64,000 bases of DNA from Pseudomonas sp. B28(2017) (lineage in GTDB: Bacteria > Pseudomonadota > Gammaproteobacteria > Pseudomonadales > Pseudomonadaceae). Made by a program: the position numbers and the translations under genes. Positions 1-9,325 of this stretch are shown here, piece by piece; the stretch's first letter is position 1; every line of letters starts with the position of its first letter. Under the pieces are notes generated by a model, which did no database searches, was not told the origin of the DNA, and worked only from the letters and a program-made list of their open reading frames with translations. Where the stretch lies: NCBI RefSeq assembly GCF_002113025.1, contig NZ_NEJH01000008.1:1-64000 (forward strand). The letters are read 5' to 3'.

Positions 1-2335
1 GCGGTGACCGGGGCGCCGTTCTTGTCGGTCAGGGTCGCGGTGTAGGTGATGGTGCCGTTTTCATCCACGCTCGGCGTGGCAGTCAGGGTCACGGTGGTGC
101 TGTCGTTGACGTCGCTGACCGTGGTGGTCACTGGCGTGGTGTTGGGCGACACCTGCTCCAGATTGCCGCCCACTGCGTCCTTGATGGACTCGGTGACGGT
201 GGTCGGGCCCTTGTACACGTCGTTGCCCACCGTCACCGGCAAGCTGCCGGAACTCTGGCCTTCGGCGATGGTGATGACCTTGCCGCTGTCCAACGTCACG
301 GTCACCGGGCCGTTCTGCGCGGTGACCGGGGCGCCGTTCTTGTCGGTCAGGGTCGCGGTGTAAGTGATGGTGCCGTTCTCGTCCACGCTCGGCGTGGCGC
401 TCAAGGTCACGGTGGTGGTGTCGTTGACGTCATTGACCGTGGTTTCCACCGGGGTCTTCACCGGGTTGATCGCTTCGAGGTTGCCACCCACTGCGTCCTT
501 GATGGACTCGCTGACCGTGGTCGGACCTTGGTAGACGTCGTTGCCGACGGTCACCGGCAGGCTGCCGGAGCTCTGGCCTTCAGCGATGGTGATGACTTTG
601 CCGCTGTCGAGGGTGACGGTGACCGGACCGTTCTGCGCGGTGACCGGTTTGCCCTGGGCATCGGTCAGGGTGGCGGTGTAGGTGATGGTGCCGTTTTCGT
701 CCACGCTCGGGGTGGCGGTCAGGGTCACGGTGGTGGTGTCGTTGACGTCATTGACCGTGGTGGTCACTGGCGTGGTGTTGGGCGACACCTGCTCCAGGTT
801 GCCACCGTCGGCCGATTTAATTGACTCGGTGACGGTGGTCGGGCCTTGGTACACGTCGTTGCCCACCGTCACCGGCAGGCTGCCGGAACTTTGGCCGACG
901 GCGATGGTAATGACCTTGCCGCTGTCGAGGGTCACGGTGACTGGACCGCTCTGCGCGGTGACCGGTTTGCCCTGGGCATCGGTCAGGGTGGCGGTGTAGG
1001 TGATGGTGCCGTTCTCGTCCACGCTCGGGGTGGCGCTCAGGGTCACGGTGGTGGTGTCGTTGACGTCGTTGACCGTGGTGGTCACTGGGGTGGTGTTGGG
1101 CGACACCAGTTCCAGGTTGCCGCCGTCGGCCGATTTAATTGACTCGGTGACGGTGGTCGGGCCTTGGTACACGTCGTTGCCCACCGTCACCGGCAGGCTG
1201 CCGGAACTTTGGCCGACGGCGATGGTAATGACCTTGCCGCTGTCGAGGGTCACGGTGACTGGACCGCTCTGCGCGGTGACCGGTTTGCCCTGGGCATCGG
1301 TCAGGGTGGCGGTGTAGGTGATGGTGCCGTTCTCGTCCACGCTCGGGGTGGCGCTCAGGGTCACGGTGGTGGTGTCGTTGACGTCGTTGACCGTGGTGGT
1401 CACTGGGGTGGTGTTGGGCGACACCAGTTCCAGGTTGCCGCCGTCGGCCGATTTAATTGACTCGGTGACGGTGGTCGGGCCTTGGTACACGTCGTTGCCC
1501 ACCGTCACCGGCAGGCTGCCGGAACTTTGGCCGACGGCGATGGTAATGACCTTGCCGCTGTCGAGGGTCACGGTGACTGGACCGCTCTGCGCGGTGACCG
1601 GTTTGCCCTGGGCATCGGTCAGGGTGGCGGTGTAGGTGATGGTGCCGTTTTCGTCCACGCTCGGGGTGGCGCTCAAGGTCACGATGGTGGTGTCGTTGAC
1701 GTCATTGACCGTGGTGGTCACCGGTGTTGTCACCGGATTGATCGCTTCGAGGTTGCCGCCGTCGGCCGATTTAATCGACTCGGTGACGGTGGTCGGGCCT
1801 TGGTAGACATCGTTGCCCACGGTGACCGGCAAGCTGCCGGAACTCTGGCCTTCGGCGATGGTGATCACCTTGCCGCTGTCGAGGGTGACGGTCACCGGGC
1901 CGTTCTGCGCGGTGACCGGGACGCCGTTTTTGTCGGTCAGGGTGGCGGTGTAGGTGATGGTGCCGTTTTCGTCCACGCTCGGCGTGGCGCTCAGGGTCAC
2001 GGTGGTGCTGTCGTTGACGTCGTTGACCGTGGTGGTCACCGGGGTTTTCACTGGGGTGAGCGCTTCCAGGTTACCGCCGGCCGCGTCCTTGATGGACTCG
2101 CTGACGGTGGTCGGGCCTTGGTAGACATCGTTGCCCACCGTCACCGGCAGGCTGCCGGAACTCTGACCTTCGGCGATGGTGATGACCTTGCCGCTGTCCA
2201 ACGTCACGGTCACCGGACCGTTTTGCGCGGTGACCGGTTTGCCCTGGGCATCGGTCAGGGTCGCGGTGTAAGTGATGGTGCCGTTTTCGTCCACGCTCGG
2301 GGACGCGGTCAGCGTCACGGTGGTGGTGTCGATCG
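1..2335 (-). repeat. Tandem 318-bp (106-codon) coding repeats in lapA
   Basis: The phrase GATGGTGCCGTT recurs every 318 bp (near 46, 364, 682, 1000, 1318, 1636, 1954 and 2272), giving just over seven in-frame units. The units at 1000-1317 and 1318-1635 give identical translations in the frames compared. The unit at 682-999 differs by only a couple of residues. The outer units differ more. This fits recent unequal crossing-over or gene conversion in the middle of the array. Confidence 0.93.
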
Positions 2336-4058
2336 AGTCAGTGATGGACGTCACTGCTGGCTCTTTACTCAGCACCAGGTTTTCGAAGTTGCCGCCAGTG
2401 GTAGCGGTGATGGTGGTACTGACAGTGCTGCCGTTGACATAGACGTCATTGACCGGGGTGTCGAGCACGACGCTGCCGCTGGTCTTGCCCGCTTCGATGG
2501 TGATGACCGAGCCATTGCTCAAGGTCACGGTCATCGGTGTGCCGGCCGGGTTGGTCAGGGTCGCGGTGTAGGTGATCTGGCCGCCTTCGACGACGGTGCC
2601 GGTGGCGGTCAGGGTCAGACCGGTGGTGTCCACGGAGTCGGTAATGGTGGTCACGGCCGGCGTGGTGTTTGGCACCAGGTTTTCGAAGTTGCCGCCAGTG
2701 GTAGCGGTGATGGTGGTACTGACAGTGCTGCCGTTGACATAGACGTCATTGGCCGGGGTGTCGACCACGACGCTGCTGCTGGTCTTGCCCGCTTCGATGG
2801 TGATGACCGAGCCGTTGCTCAAGGTCACGGTCATCGGTGTGCCGGCCGGGTTGGTCAGGGTCGCGGTGTAGGTGATCTGGCCGCCTTCGACGACGGTGCC
2901 GGTGGCGGTCAGGGTCAGACCGGTGGTGTCCACGGAGTCGGTAATGGTGGTCACGGCCGGCGTGGTGTTTGGCACCAGGTTTTCGAAGTTGCCGCCAGTG
3001 GTAGCGGTGATGGTGGTACTGACAGTGCTGCCGTTGACATAGACGTCATTGACCGGGGTGTCGACCACGACGCTGCCGCTGGTCTTGCCCGCTTCGATGG
3101 TGATGACCGAGCCATTGCTCAAGGTCACGGTCATCGGTGTGCCGGCCGGGTTGGTCAGGGTCGCGGTGTAGGTGATCTGGCCACCTTCGGTGACGGCGTT
3201 GCCGGCCGTCAGGGTGACCGTGGTGGTGTCGACGGTATCGGTGATCTGGGTCACGGCCGGGGTAGTCGGCGGCGTAACCGTGATACCGCTGCCGCCGCTG
3301 GTGCCGGTGACGGTCACTTCGATCTGGGTCGCGTCGTTATAGACAGTGTCGTTCGCAGCCAATGGCACGTTGACGGTGCCGGTGGTCGCGCCCGCGGGAA
3401 TCACGATCACGGCGCCGTTGGACAATGTGACAGTCAGGTCGGTCAGTGGTGCCTGGGTCAGTGTCGCGGTGTACACCAGCACGCCACCGGCCTCGGTGAT
3501 GGTCGGCGTGGCACTGAGGCTGAGGGCTGACTCACTCGGGGTATTGGTGTTGACGTTGGTGTTGACGTTGGTGGCCTGGCCACCCGGGATTTCCAGGGTC
3601 GTTTGCGCGGCAGAGTCGATGCCCGCGGTCGGGAAGCCGATGGTCGGGTCGACACGGCCAGCGGTGGCGTCGAGCACCACGAAGCTGTGACTACCACCTG
3701 CGGCACCACCAGCGCCTGCCGCCGTCGGACCCGCAGCAGTGGCTTCAAGCTCTTTGGTCGGGTCGGCACCGGCGGCAATGGCTTGTTGCAGCTCTTCAAC
3801 GGACGGTGCGGCTTGAGCGGTGGCGGCTGCCAGATCACTGCCGGAGTCCGGGGCGTCCGCGCTCCACTGAGTGTCACGGCCCAGATCGAGGGTACGGCCA
3901 TCGGCCAGCTCCAGGGACACGGCACCGGAAAGGCCAGTGTCGATCTGGTCACCGGCGAACAGTTTGTCGCCTTCAACGAGAACGCGGCGGATGCCTTCGG
4001 GGGACACCACGAAAACTTGACCGACAATGCTTTTGACGATGGCAACAACACTGCTCAT
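1..4058 (-). CDS. lapA: LapA-like giant biofilm adhesin, N-terminal part (gene runs off the left edge)
   Basis: This is the 5' part of a very large type I secreted adhesin that holds cells on surfaces; about 1352 codons are visible and there is no stop before the window edge. The start (MSSVVAIVK) has GGAGAG upstream. Residues 1 to about 106 match the LapA retention module, which plugs the outer membrane pore. A TAAG motif at residues 107-110 fits the site cut by the periplasmic protease LapG, and a second TAAG follows at 112-115. An Ala/Gly linker comes next, then about three 100-residue repeats, then 106-residue Ig-like repeats that continue past the edge. It is divergent from lapE-lapB-lapC, its expected secretion system. 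lapG and lapD are not in the window. The assignment rests on the N-terminus, the TAAG site, the repeats and the neighbours; the C-terminal RTX region cannot be seen. Confidence 0.92.
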   Translation of the reverse strand, partial: MSSVVAIVKSIVGQVFVVSPEGIRRVLVEGDKLFAGDQIDTGLSGAVSLELADGRTLDLGRDTQWSADAPDSGSDLAAATAQAAPSVEELQQAIAAGADPTKELEATAAGPTAAGAGGAAGGSHSFVVLDATAGRVDPTIGFPTAGIDSAAQTTLEIPGGQATNVNTNVNTNTPSESALSLSATPTITEAGGVLVYTATLTQAPLTDLTVTLSNGAVIVIPAGATTGTVNVPLAANDTVYNDATQIEVTVTGTSGGSGITVTPPTTPAVTQITDTVDTTTVTLTAGNAVTEGGQITYTATLTNPAGTPMTVTLSNGSVITIEAGKTSGSVVVDTPVNDVYVNGSTVSTTITATTGGNFENLVPNTTPAVTTITDSVDTTGLTLTATGTVVEGGQITYTATLTNPAGTPMTVTLSNGSVITIEAGKTSSSVVVDTPANDVYVNGSTVSTTITATTGGNFENLVPNTTPAVTTITDSVDTTGLTLTATGTVVEGGQITYTATLTNPAGTPMTVTLSNGSVITIEAGKTSGSVVLDTPVNDVYVNGSTVSTTITATTGGNFENLVLSKEPAVTSITDSIDTTTVTLTASPSVDENGTITYTATLTDAQGKPVTAQNGPVTVTLDSGKVITIAEGQSSGSLPVTVGNDVYQGPTTVSESIKDAAGGNLEALTPVKTPVTTTVNDVNDSTTVTLSATPSVDENGTITYTATLTDKNGVPVTAQNGPVTVTLDSGKVITIAEGQSSGSLPVTVGNDVYQGPTTVTESIKSADGGNLEAINPVTTPVTTTVNDVNDTTIVTLSATPSVDENGTITYTATLTDAQGKPVTAQSGPVTVTLDSGKVITIAVGQSSGSLPVTVGNDVYQGPTTVTESIKSADGGNLELVSPNTTPVTTTVNDVNDTTTVTLSATPSVDENGTITYTATLTDAQGKPVTAQSGPVTVTLDSGKVITIAVGQSSGSLPVTVGNDVYQGPTTVTESIKSADGGNLELVSPNTTPVTTTVNDVNDTTTVTLSATPSVDENGTITYTATLTDAQGKPVTAQSGPVTVTLDSGKVITIAVGQSSGSLPVTVGNDVYQGPTTVTESIKSADGGNLEQVSPNTTPVTTTVNDVNDTTTVTLTATPSVDENGTITYTATLTDAQGKPVTAQNGPVTVTLDSGKVITIAEGQSSGSLPVTVGNDVYQGPTTVSESIKDAVGGNLEAINPVKTPVETTVNDVNDTTTVTLSATPSVDENGTITYTATLTDKNGAPVTAQNGPVTVTLDSGKVITIAEGQSSGSLPVTVGNDVYKGPTTVTESIKDAVGGNLEQVSPNTTPVTTTVSDVNDSTTVTLTATPSVDENGTITYTATLTDKNGAPVT
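2361..3250 (-). repeat. Tandem 300-bp (100-codon) coding repeats in lapA
   Basis: A second repeat class lies closer to the N-terminus of LapA. The segment beginning TTGCCGCCAGTGGTAGCGG recurs at about 2388, 2688 and 2988, a period of exactly 300 bp. The first two units differ at only a few bases, and the third diverges after about 3180. The change from 100- to 106-residue units is sharp, near 2340. Confidence 0.9.
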
Positions 4059-4419
4059 TGGAGACTCTCCGGGGTGTCACGTTCAGTTGACTTCCATGGA
4101 CCTGATGGCGTCTGTCGGCGCCGACCAGTCTGGACGTACATTGCAAAATAGATGCACAAGTTTGACGCATCAATTCGTCAATATATTGGCTATATTTTTT
4201 CGTTATTAACTTTATGCCAAACTATTGACCTTCTTGGAGCCATCCTAAACAATCGTCCCAGTAATGTCACATTGATATTTAAGCTGTGACTCGTCCTCGG
4301 TATGTGATCCAGTTCCGCTTTTGAACTTTCCGACATACGGTCATTCCGCTTGCCATCTTCCGACACAGCGTCGTTCTTTTGCTGTGATTCAAGACAAGAA
4401 GTCCTGGGAAATTCCTACA
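4059..4419. promoter_or_regulatory. Divergent lapA/lapE intergenic region
   Basis: These 361 bp separate the divergent lapA and lapE starts and are markedly AT-rich around 4140-4260, unlike the flanking genes. No convincing gene lies here. The region should hold both promoters, but I could not fix a -35/-10 pair for either. It contains two FleQ-box-like sequences and an inverted repeat TTGACG-N8-CGTCAA at 4162-4181. Confidence 0.7.
4177..4190. promoter_or_regulatory. Candidate FleQ box upstream of lapA
   Basis: The sequence GTCAATATATTGGC matches 12 of 14 positions of the published FleQ consensus GTCAATAAATTGAC. FleQ is the c-di-GMP-responsive regulator known to control lapA in pseudomonads. 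The site lies about 120 bp upstream of the lapA start. A weaker match (10 of 14, GCCAAACTATTGAC) lies at 4216-4229. The assignment comes from sequence similarity only. Confidence 0.55.
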
Positions 4420-5772
4420 ATGCGTTCGCCTTTGTTCATGGCTATACCTTTCGCCCTCTCCGCGTCCTTCGTCCAGGCGCAGTCCTTGCCAGACGCCATG
4501 CAACAAGCGCTGGATGTCCATCCGGAGGTCCAGGCCGGCACCAACAGTCGATTGGCTGCGGATTATCAGTTGAAGGCTGCGAAAGGTGGATACCTGCCAC
4601 GGGTCGACCTGCTGGGCGGTTATGGTCGTGAGGGTACCGATAGCGTGACCACACGAACGGACGGCAGCAACAATCACTGGGAAACCCTGAATCGCAGTGA
4701 GTCGAGTCTGCGTCTGACCCAAATGGTTTTTGACGGTTTTGCGACGTCCAGTGAGGTGGGGCGTCAACAAGCCGTCGTCAACTCCCGCGCCTATTCGCTG
4801 TTGAGTACTTCCGAACGTACCGGGCTGACTGTGGCCCAGGTTTATCTTGACGTGCTGACTCGTCGCGAATTCGTGCGTCTGGCCGAGGACAACCTCAAGA
4901 GCCACCAACGCATTTACGACCAGATCCAGCTGCGTACCCAGCGTGGTGTCGGCAGCGGCGCCGACCTCGATCAGGCGGAGGCGCGGATGGCTCAGGCGCG
5001 CAACAATCTGATCACCGAGCAGACCAACCTGGCTGACGCCGAAACCAACTACCTCTCCGCTGTTGGCCAGATGCCGGATCAACTGGAGCGCCCGGCGAGT
5101 TTCCTGGCGCTGATGCCGGCCAGTCTGAATGAAGCCCGCGCGCAGATGCTGGAAAACAGCCCGATCCTGCGCTCGGCCGAATCCGACATCGCCGCTGCCG
5201 AGAAGCAGTACGACACGGCCAAGTCGACTTTCTACCCACGCTTCGATGCTGAGTTGGGTCGCACCGCGGACAACGACATTGATGGTCAGAACGGCCACAA
5301 CAACGAATGGCAGGCCATGCTGCGCATGCGCTTCAACCTGTATTCCGGTGGCAGCAACAAGGCTGATCTGGAGTCCAAAGCCTACCTGTCGAACCAGGCG
5401 CTGGATATCCGCAACAACGCCCTGCGCCAATTGAATGAAGAGCTGGGCCTGGCCTGGAACGCCTTGAACAACGCCAACGCGCAGGTGCCGATCGCCCAGC
5501 AGTACGTCGACCACAGCACCGCTGTGCGTACCGCTTACCAGCGTCAGTTCAGCCTCGGCGAGCGCACCCTGCTCGATTTGCTCGACAGCGAAAACGAACT
5601 GTTCACCTCTTCTCGCCGTCTGGCGGAGATCAAGAACGTTCAGTTATTTACTCAGTACCGAATCAAGGCGACCATGGGCGAGTTGCTCAAGAGTCAGGGA
5701 GTGGTCGCACCATTGGCATCCGTTGTGCAGAACGACGTGAAGCCCAGGGTCCAATTGCCCGGTATGAATTGA
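4420..5772 (+). CDS. lapE: LapE-like TolC-family outer membrane protein
   Basis: This is the outer membrane channel of the LapA type I secretion system, 450 residues. The chosen ATG gives a clean signal peptide (MRSPLFMAIPFALSASFVQA, cleavage near residue 20). A longer in-frame extension upstream would spoil that signal. The mature protein shows the doubled TolC/OEP pattern, with long helical stretches around residues 80-190 and 290-420. In the fluorescens group LapA uses this channel both for export and to keep the adhesin anchored at the cell surface. It is followed 42 bp later by lapB and is divergent from lapA. Confidence 0.9.
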   Translation: MRSPLFMAIPFALSASFVQAQSLPDAMQQALDVHPEVQAGTNSRLAADYQLKAAKGGYLPRVDLLGGYGREGTDSVTTRTDGSNNHWETLNRSESSLRLTQMVFDGFATSSEVGRQQAVVNSRAYSLLSTSERTGLTVAQVYLDVLTRREFVRLAEDNLKSHQRIYDQIQLRTQRGVGSGADLDQAEARMAQARNNLITEQTNLADAETNYLSAVGQMPDQLERPASFLALMPASLNEARAQMLENSPILRSAESDIAAAEKQYDTAKSTFYPRFDAELGRTADNDIDGQNGHNNEWQAMLRMRFNLYSGGSNKADLESKAYLSNQALDIRNNALRQLNEELGLAWNALNNANAQVPIAQQYVDHSTAVRTAYQRQFSLGERTLLDLLDSENELFTSSRRLAEIKNVQLFTQYRIKATMGELLKSQGVVAPLASVVQNDVKPRVQLPGMN

Positions 5773-5814
5773 GCAGGACCTTCATCGTTCAATTGTCAGC
5801 CAAGAGTGCCGAGC

Positions 5815-7971
5815 GTGGAATCAGAAGTCAGTCGGGTTCAACTCATTCATGATCCGCGCGCGTTGCATGACGATCCGTTGCTGGATGGTCTGCTCGCTCT
5901 TTGCATGCTGCACCAGAAGCCTGCCAGCGCGGCAATGCTGACCACCGGCCTGCCGCTACCCGAGCAACGCTTGAGTGTCGACTTGCTGCCTCGCGCGGCA
6001 GCTCGCGCGGGGCTGCAAGGTCGGGTGCTGCAACGCAAGCTGGAGGACATTCCGGCGATTGCCATGCCGGCATTGTTGCTGCTCAAGGACGGTCGCAGTG
6101 CCGTCCTGCTTGGCTGGCAAGGCGAAGATCAGGTACGGGTACTGCTCAGCGAAAGCGATGGCGGTGAGTCCCTGGTCAGCCGTGAGCTGTTGGCCGACGA
6201 CTACACTGGCAAGGTCTTTTTCGCCCAGCCCCAGCACAAATTCGACGTCAATCACGGCACGCTGATTCCGCGTGCGCGTTCGTGGTTCCGCGATACCCTC
6301 AAGCGGTCGCGCTGGTTGTACACCGACGCCATCGCCGCCAGTTTCCTGATCAACATCATTGCCATGGCTGCGCCGTTGTTCGTGATGAACGTCTACGACC
6401 GCGTCGTGCCTAACCAGGCCGAAGCCACGCTATGGGTGCTGGCGCTCGGCATCACAGGCGCCTACCTCTTCGACCTGATCCTGAAAAGCCTGCGCAGCCT
6501 GTGTCTGGATCTGGCCGGCAAGAAAACCGACCTGATTATCTCGGCCACGCTGTTTGAACGCATCGTCGGCATGGCCATGAAATACCGGCCGGCACGGGTC
6601 GGCAGCTTTGCCCAGAACATCCATGAGTTCCAGAGCCTTCGCGATTTCCTCGCCTCGCTGACCCTCACCAGCCTGATCGACCTGCCGTTCACCATTTTGA
6701 TTTTTATCGTCATCGCGATCCTTGGCGGGCATCTGGTGTGGATACCGATGCTGGCGTTCCCGATTGCCCTGGCCATCGGCTATGCCCTGCAGAAACCCCT
6801 GGTGGCGACCATGGAACGAACCATGGCGCTGGGGGCCGAGCGTCAGTCGAGCCTGATCGAAACCCTGGCTGGCCTGGATGCAGTGAAGGTCAACAACGCC
6901 GAAAGTGAACGCCAGTATCAGTGGGAACAGACCATTGGCACCCTCAGTCGCCTTGAGTTGCGGGTGAAAATGCTGTCTGGCCTGGCAATGAACATCACCT
7001 TGCTGATCCAGCAACTGGCCGGGGTGATCATGATCGTCTTCGGCGTGTACCAGATCATCGACGGTCACCTGAGCATGGGCGGCCTGATTGCCTGCTACAT
7101 GCTCAGTGGTCGTGCGCTCAGCCCGCTGGCGTCACTGTCCGGGCTGCTGACCCGCTATCAGCAGGCGCGGGTGACCATGACCTCGGTCGACCAGATGATG
7201 GAGCTGCCCCAGGAGCGCAATTTCGAAGAACGTCCGCTCAGCCGCAAGGTGCTGCAGGGCGGTATTGAGTGCCGCCAGCTCAACTTCACCTACCCGCAAC
7301 AGCAGAGCCTGGCGCTGAAGAACATCAACCTGTCGATTAGTCCCGGCGAGAAGGTCGGCATCATTGGCCGGAGCGGTTCGGGCAAGAGCTCGCTGGCGAA
7401 ACTGCTGGTGGGGCTGTATCAGCCGGACGATGGCTCATTGTTGGTCGATGGTGTGGATATCCGTCAGATCGATGTCAGCGAACTGCGCTACAACATCGGC
7501 TACGTGCCCCAGGACATTCAGCTGCTCGCCGGTACCTTGCGCGACAACCTGGTTTCCGGTGCGCGGTATGTCGAGGACGAACTGGTGCTGCAAGCGGCAG
7601 AACTGGCCGGTGTCCACGAATATGCGCGCCTGCATCCGCAGGGTTATGAGCTGCAAGTGGGCGAGCGCGGGCAGAACCTCTCCGGCGGTCAACGGCAAAA
7701 CGTCGCCCTGGCCCGTGCGTTATTGCTCAACCCGCCGATCCTGTTGCTCGACGAGCCGACCAGTGCCATGGATAACACCGGTGAAGAGCGCCTCAAGCAG
7801 CGCCTGGCAGCGGTGATCGAGAACAAGACCATGGTGCTGGTGACGCACCGGGCATCGCTGTTGTCGCTGGTGGATCGGTTGATCGTGATCGACCGCGGGC
7901 AGATTCTCGCCGACGGCCCGAAAGCTGCGGTGATGGAAGCGTTGAAGAAGGGGCAGATCAGTGTTGCTTAA
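5815..7971 (+). CDS. lapB: LapB-like type I secretion permease/ATPase
   Basis: This is the inner membrane ABC exporter that powers LapA secretion. From the GTG at 5815 it is 718 residues, a length I recall for LapB; another GTG at 5806 is possible. The N-terminal ~130 residues look like a peptidase C39-like domain without an obvious catalytic Cys. An ABC transmembrane domain follows (about 160-440). The nucleotide-binding domain has a Walker A (GRSGSGKSS), the signature LSGGQRQN and a Walker B ending LLLDEPTSAMD. It overlaps lapC by 11 bp, so the two are probably translationally coupled. Confidence 0.93.
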   Translation: MESEVSRVQLIHDPRALHDDPLLDGLLALCMLHQKPASAAMLTTGLPLPEQRLSVDLLPRAAARAGLQGRVLQRKLEDIPAIAMPALLLLKDGRSAVLLGWQGEDQVRVLLSESDGGESLVSRELLADDYTGKVFFAQPQHKFDVNHGTLIPRARSWFRDTLKRSRWLYTDAIAASFLINIIAMAAPLFVMNVYDRVVPNQAEATLWVLALGITGAYLFDLILKSLRSLCLDLAGKKTDLIISATLFERIVGMAMKYRPARVGSFAQNIHEFQSLRDFLASLTLTSLIDLPFTILIFIVIAILGGHLVWIPMLAFPIALAIGYALQKPLVATMERTMALGAERQSSLIETLAGLDAVKVNNAESERQYQWEQTIGTLSRLELRVKMLSGLAMNITLLIQQLAGVIMIVFGVYQIIDGHLSMGGLIACYMLSGRALSPLASLSGLLTRYQQARVTMTSVDQMMELPQERNFEERPLSRKVLQGGIECRQLNFTYPQQQSLALKNINLSISPGEKVGIIGRSGSGKSSLAKLLVGLYQPDDGSLLVDGVDIRQIDVSELRYNIGYVPQDIQLLAGTLRDNLVSGARYVEDELVLQAAELAGVHEYARLHPQGYELQVGERGQNLSGGQRQNVALARALLLNPPILLLDEPTSAMDNTGEERLKQRLAAVIENKTMVLVTHRASLLSLVDRLIVIDRGQILADGPKAAVMEALKKGQISVA

Positions 7972-9325
7972 GTCGGGTAAGGATTCGATCCGTCGCTACT
8001 TCAAAGGCTCTGCTTCGCTGCAGGGCCAGCCGCTGCCGGAGGTCAACAAGGCGCTGATCGAGGATGCACCGCGTGTGGTGCGGCTGACGATCTGGGCGAT
8101 CATCGCCTTCTTTGTGTTCCTGATGCTCTGGGCCAACTTCGCGGTCATCGACGAAGTGACCAAGGGCGACGGCAAGGCGATTCCATCGTCGAAGATTCAG
8201 AAAATCCAGAACCTTGAAGGCGGCATCGTTTCCGAACTGTTCGTCAAGGAAGGCCAGATCGTCGAAGCCGGCGCACCGCTGATTCGTCTGGATGACACGC
8301 GATTCGCTTCGAACGTCGGTGAAACAGAGGCCGATCGGTTGTCGATGCTGCTACGGGTCGAGCGCCTGAGCGCGGAGGTTGACGACCGCCCGCTGAACTT
8401 CCCCGAGGATGTACTCAAGGCCGTGCCGGGTCAGGCCAAGAGCGAAGAATCGCTCTATATAAGCCGCCGCCAGCAGTTGCACGACGAGATTGGCGGCTTG
8501 CAGGAACAACTGATCCAGCGCCAGCAAGAACTGCGCGAATTCACTTCCAAGCAGGCGCAGTACCGCCAGCAATTGGGCTTTCAGCGTCAGGAAATCAACA
8601 TGTCCGAGCCGTTGGTGGCCCAGGGTGCGGTATCGCCAGTGGAAGTCCTGCGCCTCAGGCGTGCCGAAGCGGAGACCCGTGGCCAGCTCGACGCCACCAC
8701 CCTGGCTATTCCGCGAGCCGAATCGGCAATCAAGGAAGTACAGCGCAAGATCGACGAAACACGCGGCAAGTTCCGCAGTGACGCCCTGACCCAGCTCAAT
8801 GAAGCACGCACCGACCTGAACAAGGCCGAGGCCACCGGCAAGGCCCTGGAAGACCGGGTCAGCCGGACGCTGGTCACTTCGCCGGTGCGGGGTATCGTCA
8901 ACAAGTTGCTGGTCAATACCATCGGCGGGGTTATCCAGCCAGGCAGCGACCTGGTGGAAATCGTGCCGCTGGACGACACCTTGCTGGTCGAGGCGAAGAT
9001 CCGTCCGCAGGACATCGCCTTCCTGCATCCGGGGCAGGAAGCGACGGTAAAATTTACCGCCTATGACTACACCATCTACGGCGGGCTGAAGGCCAGGCTG
9101 GAGCAGATCGGTGCCGACACCATTACCGACGAAGACAAGAAAACCACCTACTACGTGATCAAGCTGCGTACCGACCGCAGCCACTTGGGCACCGACGAAA
9201 AACCCTTGCTGATCATTCCGGGGATGGTGGCTTCCGTGGACATCATCACCGGCAAGAAGACCGTTCTCAGCTACTTGCTCAAGCCGATCATCCGCGCGCG
9301 GGCCGAGGCGCTGCACGAGCGGTAA
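7961..9325 (+). CDS. lapC: LapC-like HlyD-family membrane fusion protein
   Basis: This is the periplasmic adaptor joining LapB to the outer membrane channel, 454 residues from a GTG start inside the lapB 3' end. It has a short cytoplasmic N-terminus, one membrane helix (about residues 41-63), a lipoyl-like half near 85-115, a long coiled-coil hairpin (about 130-300) and a beta-barrel C-terminal half that includes SPVRGIVNKL. The size and the HlyD/PrtE pattern fit type I secretion rather than RND efflux. It is the last gene of lapEBC; a REP pair follows. Confidence 0.93.
   Translation: MLLKSGKDSIRRYFKGSASLQGQPLPEVNKALIEDAPRVVRLTIWAIIAFFVFLMLWANFAVIDEVTKGDGKAIPSSKIQKIQNLEGGIVSELFVKEGQIVEAGAPLIRLDDTRFASNVGETEADRLSMLLRVERLSAEVDDRPLNFPEDVLKAVPGQAKSEESLYISRRQQLHDEIGGLQEQLIQRQQELREFTSKQAQYRQQLGFQRQEINMSEPLVAQGAVSPVEVLRLRRAEAETRGQLDATTLAIPRAESAIKEVQRKIDETRGKFRSDALTQLNEARTDLNKAEATGKALEDRVSRTLVTSPVRGIVNKLLVNTIGGVIQPGSDLVEIVPLDDTLLVEAKIRPQDIAFLHPGQEATVKFTAYDYTIYGGLKARLEQIGADTITDEDKKTTYYVIKLRTDRSHLGTDEKPLLIIPGMVASVDIITGKKTVLSYLLKPIIRARAEALHER

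Noticed and set aside
682-1635. Direct repeats considered as a CRISPR array
   Set aside because: The period is 318 bp with no short repeat-spacer pattern, and the repeats are in frame within lapA.
1482-3530. Plus-strand open frame of 682 codons
   Set aside because: It lies antisense to the lapA repeats and owes its length to the repeat composition. Its translation is low-complexity His/Gly/Asp-rich sequence with no domain.
4143-4181. A -35/-10 promoter for lapA built from TTGACG and TATTTT
   Set aside because: The spacing is about 25 bp, too long for a sigma-70 promoter.
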